64,000 nucleotides of DNA from Phragmites australis (GCF_958298935.1 NC_084922.1:2296501-2360500), one strand, 5' to 3'. Shown: positions 50,277-63,236, numbered from the stretch's first letter. Numbers and translations: made by a program. The notes: generated by a model not told the origin, from the sequence alone.

Positions 50277-51589
50277 GGGTACTCATGTTAACCTTTTCTA
50301 ATTAAGCATCAACCGTTTGAACATCGCCTCGGTATGTGGGTGTCATCTAGAACTACTCTCAGAGCAAACTAGATACCTCTTCCAAGCCTATTATGCCAAC
50401 AACACCCGAGACTAGCACGCTAAAAGATCACATCTATATAAGGTATTTGGGTCATCCATCTCGTATACGGATACGTGCTAAGTACAGATAAGTGCTAAAG
50501 CCAACTATAATAACAGACGGTGCTTAATCAATTCAAGTGGCCTATACCATCCGAGACGATCCCTTCTCGAACCATCCCTATTGCTCGCTCGAATCTCGGC
50601 TCAGCCTCACTAACTTATACCATCTTCTATCATCATTATCTTTATGATATAATGTAAGCCCTAAGCTCGCAAACGATGGCCGAACCACTGCTTAATTTCT
50701 ACCGATGACCTAAGTCATGCTAAGCATAACACATTCTTTTAAGTTAGACCATTATGTGATATGAACAACCTAGGTTACAAAGGATCAAACGATAAACAAT
50801 GTTAAGGGAGGGTAATGCCACAAATAGGATCTAACCCAAAACCTGACATAAGACTAATTGACATGCAAACATATGTAAAGCATAACTTATCAATTGACAC
50901 AATATATGATTCAATGTAATGTGATGAAAATGCTTAGATGCTTGTCTTGTTGATCAACTTCACAAGCAAAGAAAACAACTTCCCGATCACATCCGTGTCA
51001 CCCTCCGGTCCTTCGTTCACTACTGAAGATCGCATGCAATAATGAACATGAAAAAAATGCAATGAAAGTGCTACAAATTTTTAATAGGATGTGGTACTGG
51101 GAAATGAACATAATGCAGCAAGAAACACTCGAATTTAAATACATAAGCTCATGGTAAAAATCATTTATTTAAGGTCTATCAAAAATGATCTTAATTAAGC
51201 TAACTATCAAGACTAAATGAGCTTCAACAATTTAAACAATACTTCCATACCCAACGTATATATTTTTTCTTGATAGCACTGATCATAATATGAATTTTCC
51301 AAGTGGTTCTATAATTTTAGGACATGGCATTAATTAATTATGATTTAATTAAGCTAAAATACATTTAAATAATTAATTAAATATCAGAAAATATTTATTG
51401 ATTTACAACATTTTTAACATGTAGTTAATACTCATACTCAATAGGTTTCATGATTTTTGGAGTTTGTATGAATTAACTATGAAATATACAAGCTATCAGC
51501 ATAAAAAGAAAAGGCATGATAAACAGTAGAATACTGATGTTTTGGGTTGTACCTGGAACTTTCGGGTTCCGGACCCTCCGGATGGGGTC

Positions 51590-52337
51590 TGTCGGTGTAA
51601 GGTACATGGGGTCCCCTGCTAGGACGGACGTCAACGACCGGTTTTTGCGGGACTAATTCTTTTTCTCTAAACAGGGTCCGCCGCGCGACCACTCGGCAAC
51701 GCACGACCACACTCCCGACCCCCGCTGGATTTCCCGCGACCACTCTCTACTGATCGTGGGGCAGGTACTCATCTAAACCAAACCACTCTCATTTAATGTT
51801 AATGCCCATGTAGTTTTCCTTTCCTAGGCACACCCCATCGGCCGAGGCAACTGGGACGGACATAGAGTTTCCGTGTTACAGGATGGGTTCACGGACGTCA
51901 CTAAGGGTGTGGCAGGCGCGCGTGGGTAACTGGTGATGGGACAGAGCAGGCCGAGCGACTCGGACTGATAAGTACAGAAGGAGCTGACGGATGGGCCAGG
52001 CCTCGTAGCGCTCTGGAGCTGGCGTGGTGCGTGCGTGCTCCATAATGATAGCCTATTGTTGACTGACTAGATAGGGATGGGCCAGTTGAATGGGCCCACT
52101 TGTAAGGATCTCCCCCCGGGCTATAAAGGGAGGAGAGGAGACAAAAAACAGAGACCCAAAAAAAAAGAATACACAAGATGTAGGGCTATTACACTAAGCG
52201 GGGGCCTGAACCTGAATAATCCTCAGTGTTCTTGAGTTGCACATATACAAACAAATTCAGTAGGCACTCCCCGAACAAAGATCACGCACCTGTCGTCCGA
52301 TACACCCCGAAATCAATGTCAGGGATTTTCCCCGACA
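51590..52337 (+). repeat. 5' LTR of the 51590-55650 element
   Basis: Starts TGTCGGTGTAAGGTACATGG and ends with the palindromic GTCAGGGATTTTCCCCGACA. A promoter-like GGGCTATAAAGGGAGGAGAG lies at about 52120, and the primer-binding site follows directly. Confidence 0.88.
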
Positions 52338-53129
52338 TTTGGCGCACCAGGTAGGGGGCGCATTTCCGAGTTCAGGATCTGAGTCACTGTGAGGTGTTCT
52401 TCATTGGCTACAGCCCAAACAGATCTGATATGTCCCAAACTCAGGACATTGGATCCGGATCCGAAGGCTTTGGGAGGCAACTGGGGGCAGCAGAGGCATC
52501 CATGCTCCTGGCACTAAGGAGAGCTCACAGACCGCAAGCTTTGGGGGAACTGGCTTATTCGGTGGCAGCACCACCCGGAAGAGTGCTCACCGCGCTGGGA
52601 CTGTCACCCCTAGCCCCGTGACGTGAACCAAAACCATCGGGCAGGTATGATTCGATCCGGCAAAAGAGTATCTGGGAACTAATCGCGTGTGTCATTTCTC
52701 CGAATAGGTTCAACCCAAGGACGAACAGAAGGGTCTACACCTTGAACTTTTGGAATGAGTAATGACCACTCTCCATTGGGTACTAGTAAGGAAGGTAGCT
52801 TACCAGAATCTTAGAAAGGTAACCCTCTCCTTTCCCTGTGATGACCACCCTTCGATCAGAAGGGGGGATCCCTGTCCTACCTAGCAGGATTTCAACGGGC
52901 CACAAACACGGTACTAGTCGCTAAGCGAGGCATGCTTTCCCCTGACCAGGAAGGAGCGAGGACAGGACCATGCATCTTTAGGTACATGGTTCAATTCTGT
53001 TTGTTCCAATTATTAAATATGATGCGGGAGTACGAGGGCCTCTTAACTGGAACACGAGCATCACCCGCGTGAGGGAAAAATGCTTACTAGCGATAAGGGA
53101 CTCGCTACTAGGTATAACCCTGTCACCAA

Positions 53130-54260
53130 GGGGTTTTCAGTACTCATACCGGACGATGGCGACATACCTCTTAGAAGTGAGAAAGCTAGAGCAACGCTCC
53201 ATCGACCGGGAAGTCACACACGTCCCTCGCAAGGATTTCTTCCCTGCCGATGGGTAGGCCCGTCTAGCCTCTTCTTGCGAACCTGTCTCGGTCAAAGTCT
53301 TTGAGAAAAAGACTCACATGGCCACCCGTTGCGGTCTCGGGTCGACGCGGAAGGGATGCTCCGCTTGGAAACGAAACACCAGAGGCAACACCTTTCTCGA
53401 GGCCGTCGACCTTGGGTAGCCATCATGTGGTCGCCCTGCTCGATTCAGGTACGACCTGTATGGATCAGATCTCGAACTACCTTCAGAATCAAGCAACCCC
53501 TAACAGCGATGTGTCAACAGAAAAGGTCACGCGGGCTAACCGCGAGAATTCTCATTGGTAAAGAGAAGCCTCTACCACCAAGGGAGCAACGACCCTTTAC
53601 TGAAATACATCGCTCAGGATTGGGGGAGCACAACGCTCCCTAACATCCTTGGAGGTAGATGTGGAGGCCGAACCTCACACCGCCCTCCAGGATGCTCGCG
53701 AGCAGGTGAGAATGTGCGGGTCATGCCAGCACCATGACCGGAATACCAACCTACCAGCCCGAGCACTGCAAACCATACCACTCTCTCGACTTTTTGCTAT
53801 CTGGGGGCTGGACATCGTGGGACTGTTAAAGCCCCAAGTAATCCTAAATTCCTACTCATGGCAATCAACAAATTCACAAGGAGGTTCGAGGCCAAGCCCA
53901 TTAGGAAGATTACCACTGCAACAACGGTTAAGGCTCAAGTGAGTGCCGGCAACGCGGCCTAGCAGTCCAAGTCGCATAAACATGGACAACGGAACCCGAT
54001 TCGCCAGTCGGTGGTTGCACGCTGGCCGTCTCTGATGGCCAGCCAATTGTGCCCGACCAGTTGGCCCGGCGAAGACAATGATGAAAACTCGAGCGAAGAG
54101 GTCCGCGAACGTACTCCATGGCATGGGTAGCCAGGTCCTAACAAGGCCTCAGGCACGGCTGTGACCACCACGCGCGAAACTGGTCGCAGGTCACTAACGA
54201 CCTCCAGTTTCTCGACCTCACGCGGTCGGGTTTGCTGGGGTGGTCGGCCACCGATCATAC
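53130..54260 (+). pseudogene. Gypsy RNase H/integrase remnant
   Basis: Frames on the plus strand show TYLLEVRKLEQRS and VTHVPRKDFFPADG (RNase H tail, 53160-53255), then SLVKRSLYHQGSNDPLLKY and CGSCQHHDRN (integrase zinc-binding, 53550-53740). TIPLSRLFAIWGLDIVG follows, leading into the integrase catalytic region (near 53780-53820). After that the frames collapse into unrelated text. Stops and frameshifts are frequent. Confidence 0.75.
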
Positions 54261-54881
54261 AGCTCGCGGAGCGCCAGCTCTATGTATAAGGCTGCTCGGC
54301 GATGAGCCTATTTGTCTATTTTGCAGGACCTTTCGGACGAGCGTGGACATGACTTGTAAGTTTTTTCAAATCCAAACACTCGAACTCTCTATGTTGAAGG
54401 ACTCCACGGACAAACATGATCTCCCGCCAAATTCCAAGATTTGTTTAGCCCGCTCACTCATGTTGATGGGATGACATCCAAAGCTAACCCGCTCGCACGA
54501 TGACAGGGTAAAGGCGCCCGAGGGTTAACGACCACAAGGCCGCAAGTCCTAGCTCGGGTCGAGCGCTGGTCGTCACTAAAAGGCTCATCATGCTAAGGGT
54601 CTCCCTCAGCACCAGGAATGTTGCTTGCGAGCGACTTGATGCGATTCTCTCCCTTGCACACGCTTCCCTATTTTCTCTCTCCCATTATCCTTTTTCTATG
54701 GACGCTTAATCTCCCCTCAGGGTGCGGTTTTCTGAACCCATCACTAAAACGGGTTGCGTCGCCGACCACTCCTCGAGCATGGCTTGAGTTCGTCCGGGGC
54801 TCGAATGGCACGACCAGACCCAACCGCGTCCGTATAAGGATTGGTTCAGGCCACCATACCCACGGGGGAGCTTGGAGCTAC

Positions 54882-55650
54882 TGTTGGTGTAAGGTATATG
54901 GGGTCCCCTGCCAGGACGAACGTCAACGACCGGTTTTTGTGGGACTAGTTCTTTTTCTCTAAATAGGGTCTGCCGCACGACCACCCAGCATCACACGACC
55001 ACTCTCCCGACCCCTGCTGGATTTCCCACGACCAATCCCTACTGGTCATGGGGTAGGTACTTGTCTAAACCAAATCACTCTCATTTAATGCTAATGCCCA
55101 TGCAGTTTTCCTTTCCCAGGCGTACCCCACCAGCCGAGGCGACTAGGGCAGACACAGAGCTTCATTGTTCCCTCCCGCGGCATTAATTGTTACAGGATGG
55201 GTTCACGGATGTCACTAACGGCGTGACAGGAACACGTGGGCAACCGGTGATGGGACAGAGCAGGCCGGGTGACCCGGACTGATAAGTACAGAAGGAGCTG
55301 ATGGGTAGGAAAAGCTTCACTGCTCCAGAGCTAGCGCGGCGCGTGCGTCCTCCGTAATGATAGCCTATTGTTGACCGTGTAGATAGGGATGGGTCAGTTG
55401 CATGGGCCCACTTGTAAGGATCTTCCCCCTAGGCTATAAAGGGAGGAGAGGAGAGAAAAAACAGAGGCAAAAAAAAAGAATACACATGATGTAGGGCTAT
55501 TACCCTAAGCGGGGTCTGAACTTGGATAATCCTTAGTGTTTTTGAGTTGCACATACACAAATAAATTAAGTAGGCACTTCCCGAACAAAGATCACGCACC
55601 CGTCGTCTGATACACCCCGGAATAAATGTCAGGGATTTTTTCCCCTGACA
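54882..55650 (+). repeat. 3' LTR of the 51590-55650 element
   Basis: Starts TGTTGGTGTAAGGTATATGG and ends TTTTTTCCCCTGACA. It parallels the 5' LTR throughout, and keeps a CCCTCCCGCGGCATTAATTG block (about 55170) that the 5' LTR lacks. Confidence 0.88.
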
Positions 55651-57030
55651 GGGTCCTTGGCTTTTTTTTTGTTAGAATCACCCGAACCCTTTGGGTGTGA
55701 CTCAGAACCTCCGGGTTCCTACAGAATACAAGTTTTGTGATGTTTATTTGACCGATTTAACTTGCATGTCGAACTCCCAACTAATTAAATATGCATAAGC
55801 ACTAAACCAAGGGTTCTAGACCTATTTTATCCACTCCACAAATATGAATCACTAGCTCTACTCATTCAAACATCTCCATTAACTCCATAGCCTCAAGAAC
55901 GCGCATTGCTTCGCTAAACCTCGAGTTGCAGCTCACAAATTCAACCAAAACTGAGCTAAAACATGCAATGCTATCAAGGAAACCCAAGGGTACTTACCCA
56001 AAGTCCCTTTTCCAAGTTTGTTACCTTTGGTGAACGAGAAATCAAAGAAAATGCTCGGCGGAGAGGATGACTCGGCTGCTGAAATTTCAGAGAAAGGGAG
56101 GCAACGAATTTGAATTGGAAAACCTCCAAACCTAGACGCGTGTGAGCAAGAATTAGATGAATGGGAAGCTAAAGAGGAGAGGAATACATTGGTATAACAT
56201 GCATACCTCGAATCCTTGTTCTTGAGTGGGATTTTAGGTGGAGAATGAGAGGGTTTCAGAGAGGGAAAGTGAGCTCCTGCTGTGTTCTTTTGTTTTTGGC
56301 TGTTGGAGAGAGCAAGAGAGTGAGGAGGCGTGGGGGAGAAAGGAGGGGGTGGAGCTGCAGTTGAGAGAGAGGGAGGGGGTGTGGACCAGCTCAAGGTGGG
56401 CCCCATTTGTAAGAGAGACAAGCTAAAACCTGATGCTAAACTATTCCTTCTCTCTCCTTCTCTTCCTCTCTTTTATAATAACTCCAAAGGTTTCTTGCAA
56501 ACGCAATACCCTTCGCTCGCATTGACGGCACCACTTCCCTTCTGCCTGGCAGCGGCCGAGTGGCCGCTGGAAAGCAACCCGGACCGGCTGTTCCATCTGG
56601 CCTCTGACGACGCGGCAGTGCGCGCACTCTGGCTGGCCGCGTCCACCGCGGGGACGGACAGCCTCGGCTGCACTTCAATTGGGAGAGTTGGGCGGATGGC
56701 GTTACGCATGCAAAATAGCATCCACCTCTGAACCCGGTGGGGACCCGAACCCGACGGGAACCCTGTGGGTAGGCGCAGTGGCCTCGGGCGCGGGCGGTGG
56801 GAGCGGTGCGAACGGCAACGGGCGTGGTCGACGAGCGCAGTGGGTAGTGGGAGCAACACGAACGGTGGCAGGGGCAACTGCAGGCGCAGGCGGCGGTGGG
56901 AGCTACACAAGCGAACGACAATAGCGGCACAGGCGATGACGGGAGCGGCAGGTAGACGACGGTAGCGACACGGGCGACGACGGCCAGCGGGAGCGACGGC
57001 CGGTGGCACGAGATGTGGCACTAGCACACT

Positions 57031-58615
57031 GCGTAGCAGCGTGGACTAGGCAGTGTGCCATCATGGACCGGTCGGTGGGCTGGGATGAGATTTTTCGAAC
57101 GCCATAAGCGCCATCGGGTGAATACCTACCCCCACCCCTAACCCGAACTTGGCTCGGGCCCCTGACCCGCGACTCCCGTGGGGCAAACTTTTCCCCCACC
57201 CCTGCCAGGTGTAAAACCCATGGAGACCCGACATGCCCCGCCCTGTTGCTAGCCTTACACTAAACCAATCCACAAAGATTAAAGTAGTGTTTGATTGGTT
57301 GTACAAAATTAAATGGGATAAGATCGTCTTGGATGGACGAGATGATTGTGAATGAGATGGTACAAGTAGCATGGTTTGATTTGATATTGATAGGCATGTT
57401 TGATACATGATAGTGTTTGGTTTATGTATGGAATGCACATATAAATATGTTTAGTGGCTAAAAAGATAAACAATATATTTATAACTTAGTTTCTTTATAA
57501 TATGATAATTTTATAATTATAATTATCAAAAAATTATTCTAATTAGTACTACTCTTTACTAGTTACAATTAATTATAACTTAACATGATACTATTTATCA
57601 CTAATTACTCACAATAATACTTAATTATGGCTAATAACATCTAATGGTAACTAATGTAGAGTTAATTATTCTTAACCCTCACTAATTGTCACTAAGTATA
57701 TGTAATTACGGGAGCTGACAGAACATGTACAGGTTCGTTCGGCCAATGTTCCCATGCGAAATGATTCACCATCTTAATAAAATATTTCTAAAATCTAAAT
57801 CATCCTGTTCTAAATAAATTAGTACCGTTTATCTAACCAAACATATACCTAACAGTATATCCCGTACATATAGTTCCCTATACAGGAATCAAACACTACC
57901 TAAAGCGGAGGCCTCTCATCAGCCACCGCTACCCGCATGGGTAGCCTCCGGACAAACCAGTGCTGCAGAACTAGTGAGATTGTAAGAGGCTGATACGTTT
58001 GTAGAACGATGTAGCCACAGGGACTAAACATAGTGCAACACCTCCCAACCAGCTATGGGATTTCGAAGGCAAAACTTTTGTAGTGCTTTTTCTAGCAAAA
58101 GTGTCTCTAACAAAAGCCAGAGCTCACTACATCGTTTGAAATAAAATGAGGCGTGCTGCAAGCTATACCAATATTATGATAAACATCTTTACATGGCAAA
58201 TCCAGTGAAAGCAATCGTGCCACGATGAATAAAACATGAATTGCATGATTTACAAGCATCTTGTCCTGTCAAAAGCATGTTTGCACAGTGAAAAAACGTG
58301 AAATGGACCTCAGGCGACTATAAGCTGGTCGCAACACTCCAGGACTTATTGTATCACCCAAAAAAAGTAAATATAAAATAGGCATGGATTCGTGACGCTC
58401 ACAGACTATGCATCAAGATAAATACAAAAGTTTATGAACAAAACGTATATAGCATCAGTCCACCGGAAGATTCATCATTTACAAAAGCATCCCTCATTAA
58501 ACTGGTGAGAAGTGGTAACACACACATTTTATGCGGCGGTCCTCGTGTCTTGCAAAGTCAGAGGATAGTTTATCAAGGTAGGCAGTTCTGTAAATGATCT
58601 GTCGCGCCAGTTAAG
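57031..58615. other. Intergenic DNA with one MITE, no gene
   Basis: From 57031 to 57250 the DNA is C/G-rich with CCCACCCCTAACCCGAAC-like text. A Tourist-like element occupies 57283-57900. 57901-58615 is unremarkable and includes the likely 3' UTR of the gene to the right. Confidence 0.5.
57283..57900. mobile_element. Tourist-like element, TSD TAA
   Basis: The left end AGTAGTGTTTGATT and right end AATCAAACACTACC are inverted copies over 12-14 bases. TAA flanks both sides (57280-57282 and 57901-57903). The interior is AT-rich and non-coding. Size and TAA duplication fit PIF/Harbinger-derived elements. Confidence 0.7.
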
Positions 58616-61600
58616 CTACAATGGCGAGGAGCTTCTCTTGTGCATATCGTCATGAGAACCAGAGTGGGTAAATGAGGGTGATGGTATGGTTGCATGAGAA
58701 GCAGAGCGGGCAAAGGAGGGCGATGACACGGCTGCATGATAGGATGATGAAACCAGCTGTGAAAGGGCTGGTATTGTACCACCTACAGATTGAAAAAAAG
58801 AACAATTTCAGTGTAACAGTGTCATGGCATGAAATTTCCAGCTCACATCAGTTAAGGAATTGTCATTAGTGATTCCATGGAGCCTCGTATAGTCTAGCAT
58901 ACCTGTTGAATCATATTGAACAAAAGCAAAGGTGTGCGGTTGAGAATAATACTTGCCTAGCATTCATCTTTACTCTCACATTCTACTATCTTCATGATAA
59001 CTAAATGCTCTACAATAGTGCCAAGAAGGCCGAAACCATGAGAAGTATTGGATTGGAAAATATGCAGTTTTTTACGCTGGAAATGGCTCTGCCAACAATG
59101 AACAATAAAACTACAGGATGGCCAGCTACGGATTGACAATTCATTAGGTTCATATGATTCAACAGGTAAACAGGGAATAGTTCATGATTGTCAATGTCAC
59201 AAGATCCCTTCCAAGAGTTTGAACCCATGAAGGTGTTAAGACTCCTAAGCAGGTGCCTGCCATGTGCCATCCCACAACACGCTCCTGCTTATTAATGTGG
59301 ATTAAGTGTTCACGACCGCAGATTGCACACTCACAATCCCAACACTTCATACAACCATTAGAGGTTAGCATCATGCATGCACATATTATTAAACTACTCG
59401 GCAAGGTGAATCATGCATGTACATATGATTGAACCGTGTCAATGCCCAAAATGAAAAGTAAAAAAAAAAAAAGAACAAATGGGGTATTAGTAGTTTAGTG
59501 ATAACACTTGGAATATTAAAAAGCCCCAAATCTTCCTTGGAAAAAAGTTTATACCCAGAAAGCTAGAGATAAAAATCCAATGCAGGCCAATCAGGACGAC
59601 CCCTTTTTAAGCAAAAATAAATGCTGAGGTCCTTTCTGGTCCAGAATTACTTTGGATGAGTTTGTGGCTCTGTGCCCAGTAAAGGTCCAATGAAAGATGT
59701 TGCAGAAAACCTATCCTTTAGGAGGGGGCATCACAAAAGTTTTAGGCCCTGTTTTGGAAAGGGGGTTTTAGGATCCAAAACCCTAGAATTTAAATCTGCA
59801 GTAATTCACGCGGATACAACCATACAACGCTTAAAGGTCACAAATCCTAAAATTTCCTAGAGCATTCCCCCTCTTCCAAACAGGCCCTTAAAGGTCAAGT
59901 GAATTTGCCACAAGGTATCTCGCCAAGAATTGTTATTGGAGCTTTGCAGAAAGAGAACATAAACGAAATTTCTATGGCAGTAAAATTACAGTATCTAATT
60001 TCATAATTCCGAAAGGTAAAGGTGCAATTTATCTAGTAGTAAACAATATGGACTGTCAAATGGAGCCGACAAACGAAACTTTTCCAGAACATCGAATCTC
60101 TATAGATCGAATGTTATATCCAGCGAATGACCATGATAATAAAAAAAGAAGGGTAATGCCATACCTGCTAATCCAGCACATGCGGAAGAGAACACAATAA
60201 CTGGGGGTGCCTGCATGAGGGAAAAAACAAACGGGAGTGTCAGACTTAGTACTTATTCGCACCAAAGCGCCAAGTGATCCACTTCTTTTTGTTCTTGACC
60301 GAAAAGATAGTGCACTTCATTTTTTTCCACTCAAATTTCTCATGGGTGCAGCTATGGCTATACACTAAAAATCTTAATAGGGAGCACACTCCAATAAAAG
60401 AATATTCGATGTTATGGAATTGTTAAATAGAGCACAGGGGAAGATTGAATATTCAGTGCTCTGTTCAGAGACAAGTCATGAATGGTGTGTTAGAACAAAA
60501 TTAGAGCTTGAATGCTTGATATGATATACATAAAGAAAATAACACATTTCACCCCTTTACAGGTCCTGACATTATAACTGAATTTTGCCCCGGCAATGAA
60601 CATGAATAAAACAAAAATATATAACTCAGAAGTAATGCTAAACAGGTCAACAAGAAAATTACAAACGTCTGGAACAGAAAAGTACATAGTACTTACACCA
60701 ACAAGAAAATGCATCCACATTGGGCCCTTTATGTAACGTCGAACAATAGGCATAGCTACATAAAAGAATTCCAAAATTAATGCTGATGGCAAGATAATTA
60801 TCAATCACATAATAGCATCAGTGGATCAAAATTTGGGAAGGACACAAATGATTAATCAATTTCATTCTAGATCCATCTGACAAACATACCAAGCAAAAAC
60901 ATCTACTAGATGTAAAACAAGGTGAGCAAATATAACATGAACCAATGAGAAAAAGAAACTTCCATATGCTCAGGCATGTGGCAGCCTACCAGGAGACTAT
61001 GGAAGAGTTACATGCAAAGTGTATTTTCACATGCAAAGATAATCCCTGAATTGAGAAGATAACATAAACAGAGATTTTCTGGCACAACAAAAGAATATAA
61101 CCATGCCTGAATAGTTTTCAGAGATCCAATATCCTAATAAGGTTCACTTAGGATGAATGGCAGGCATTACTAAGCCAACTAGTGACCCTCCTCACAACGA
61201 CGCAAGCGAGATGACAGAGCTACCATGCATGGACTCCAAACTAACTTCATAACAATCCATTAAACACAAGGTGTAGAAAGAATTGCTAACAACCTACCAA
61301 ATCATCTGCCGTGCAAACGCATCAACTAGTGCACAAGTAACTCAATAGATCACTTAACGAAACAGCAGGGCTATACCGTGGTTGAAACCATAAAACGCGC
61401 CTGCTACACCCCCAACAGCGGAACCAATCTGCCACGAGAGGTATTAACACTAAACAGCCACAACAAAGTACAGAATATCTTAGTCAAAACATAAGTCGCG
61501 GGAAAGCACCATGGAGAAGCTATCTCGAACCAACGGAGGCACCGACCAGCTGCTCGTTTCCTTCAAAGAATTACAAAATCATGCATCAGTCCAATCGCGT

Positions 61601-62100
61601 CAATTACCTTTGAAAACTTAACCTAAAATTCTTCCTGCTACTCGGAAAACAAATCTTCCTGCCGACCTACCAATTTAATTTAAATTTGCACAGGATAAAT
61701 ACTTGCTCAAACATAAGTGTATCTAAGCACCAACTACTCGCAGGATCCTAACCGAGTCGGGGCAAAATCGCGAAAAAAAAGGACAACCTTAAAAAAAAAC
61801 AGAAAACGCCACTCCGCAGACCATCGGCCAAATTCGGGGGCGGAGCACGACACAGGAATAAACACCACGCACAGGAACGTCGAATTCAAGCGGTCGACTC
61901 GCCGCAGCAAGAGCAGATTAAGCGTAACGAAAACAATGGACGCAGGCAGGCATCCGCGACCCGGCAGATTGCCGGATCATGGGCAGACAGGGAGAGGACG
62001 ATGCGGGGAGTCGCCGTACCATGTCCTTGGAGAGGGGCCCGGCGCAGTGGTGGCAGTGCCTGGGGATCTCGGGGCATCGCGCGGCATCCCCCGCGGCCAT
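58616..62100 (-). CDS. Small membrane protein of unknown function, 134 aa
   Basis: Five minus-strand exons join in frame with GT-AG introns: 62100-62020, 61428-61377, 60755-60697, 60210-60165 and 58782-58616. Phase agrees at every junction, which supports a real gene. The N-terminus carries closely spaced Cys/His (RCPEIPRHCHHCAGPLSKD, about 8-26), possibly metal binding. A glycine-zipper-like helix follows (IGSAVGGVAGAFYGF, 28-42), then a basic loop (MPIVRRYIKGPMW) and a second hydrophobic stretch (APPVIVFSSACAGLAGG, about 65-81). The tail is Ser/His-rich (81-134) with two related PSPSF-type repeats. The layout suggests a two-helix membrane protein; the Gly-rich first helix recalls Tim17/22/23-type helices, but that is not an assignment. 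I do not recognise the family by name. Confidence 0.85.
59745..59887. mobile_element. 143-bp Tourist-like MITE in the last intron of the 134-aa gene
   Basis: The ends GGCCCTGTTTTGGAAAGGGG and CCCCCTCTTCCAAACAGGCC are inverted copies. TTA flanks both sides (59742-59744 and 59888-59890). It has no coding content. It lies in the intron between 58783 and 60164, well away from its splice sites. Confidence 0.85.
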
Positions 62101-62374
62101 GGCGCCCTCCTCCGCTCGCGAGATGGACCGACCGAGTTCCGATCCGTCTCGAGCACGCGGGCTGGGGAAGGGATGCGTCGTCTGCCACCGCTGCCGCAGG
62201 AAAACCAAACCCTGTCGCGTTAAAAACCCTCGTGCGTGCGCGGGTTTCCAGCGGCCGCGATTCGGCCAATTTCCAGCCGCAGCCGTCCGATTCGCTTCGT
62301 CGCCCTTGGTCTCCTCCACGGACCACGGATGTGCTGGGGCCTCTATGCGCGAGGCCTACTTCTTAGGGCTTGAT

Positions 62375-62405
62375 TGGATGGGCTGGGCTAGAATTCAGCC
62401 CATCC
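62375..62405 (-). promoter_or_regulatory. Site II-like elements upstream of the 134-aa gene
   Basis: TGGGCT occurs at 62379-62384 and 62384-62389, with AGCCCAT at 62397-62403. They lie about 280-300 bases upstream of the start codon at 62100 and resemble the site II boxes near MOS4. The transcription start is unknown. Confidence 0.5.
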
Positions 62406-62484
62406 ATACATTCGTTACTATTGACATTGGACTAGAGTTTTGGCGATAAATTTGAATACCTAGTTGAGCGGTTCTACACTTACT

Positions 62485-62800
62485 TTTTTTTTAACTAAAG
62501 GCTGCAGTTTTATGTAAGAACAAGGTGCCTTATATTAAAGAAAACGAGGCTAAACCGTACAACGCTCGGTTAATTAGAAAAAACTAGACTAAAACAACAA
62601 GCATTGCGGCCAAACAATCTAGCTAAACTAGTGCACCGCAGAAACGACCTAAATCGCAACACTTAACCAACTACCTAATTAAATTGTGGTTACTGCCGCC
62701 GCCAATCTGACCAACGTAGCACCCAAGCCGGCGACCATCTTGGTGTGGCGAAGGATCTCCAAGGCGACACCTCGCCCATCCGAAAGCCCGAATATGTGTT
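62485..62800 (-). mobile_element. 3' end of a non-LTR retroelement fragment
   Basis: On the minus strand the text ends ATATAAGGCACCTTGTTCTT, then AACTGCAGCCTTTAGTT and a run of A (62486-62494), resembling the 3' UTR and poly-A tail of plant LINEs. No coding sequence remains upstream on that strand. The family is uncertain. Confidence 0.4.
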
Positions 62801-63236
62801 GCTTTATGTTATTTTTCTAGAACTACTGAATTAGTTGGAACAACTTATAAACCATCATACCTAATTTGCTATCCCTAACTGCTACTATTTTAAGCCCATG
62901 GTCACTTTCTCATGCTAAACTGTGGATTTTACTCTAACTATTGTTTGTGAAACATTCTTAATAATAGCTTGTTTGAATATATTTTACTTGGATTGTAGAT
63001 GTTGTAGGTCTGGTCGTCTATGTTATAGCTTTGCTATGTGCATTTCTTCCGTTGAGGGAATAGAGAGGATTGCATTACATGAGCTGCAATGTTGCATTTC
63101 AAAAACCTTCCTCTTGAAATCACACTGTTAGGTCTACTAATTGGTCTTTATGGATTACTCTCTATTTTGGAGAAGACATTACACTGTTAGGCCCTCTATT
63201 GGGCTGAGAATTCTCAGATCTACTTCTATTTTTCAG

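Larger units (their letters stand above)
51590..55650 (+). mobile_element. Gypsy (Tat-type) LTR retrotransposon with gag-pol deletion, TSD GGGTC
   Basis: LTRs of 748 and 769 bp (51590-52337, 54882-55650) flank only about 2.5 kb, far below a full element. GGGTC is repeated exactly at 51585-51589 and 55651-55655. The primer-binding site (TTTGGCGCACCAGG at 52338) and a polypurine tract (near 54861-54877, ACGGGGGAGCTTGGAGC) are present. Inside, remnants of RNase H and integrase (53130-54260) survive, but no reverse transcriptase is seen, so this is a deletion derivative. The two LTRs differ by many substitutions and a ~20-base indel near 55170, so it is old. Confidence 0.88.
47430..57030 (+). mobile_element. 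Large Gypsy-type LTR-like repeat, interrupted by two insertions
   Basis: Removing the solo LTR (48274-50276) and the Gypsy element (51590-55650) leaves about 3.4 kb of contiguous text. It matches 5610-8085 in reverse complement and shares a GAGTACGAAGGTACTC motif (47838) with 30098-32320. Pieces: 47430-48272, 50282-51584 and 55656-56900 or beyond. The last piece ends in a GC-rich part whose right border is unclear. No coding sequence belongs to it; frames at 56436-57027 are compositional. No target duplication was found, and the outer limits are estimates. Confidence 0.55.

Noticed and set aside
56436..57027. Long minus-strand open frames rich in Arg/Pro/Ala
   Set aside because: GC-rich compositional frames in LTR-like or low-complexity DNA without domain, start context or splice signals.
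61886..62449. Several long frames on both strands around exon 1 of the 134-aa gene
   Set aside because: The GC-rich exon keeps other frames open. Only the minus-strand frame from 62100 joins downstream exons in phase; the longer upstream Met frame would extend through the leader with no conservation signal.
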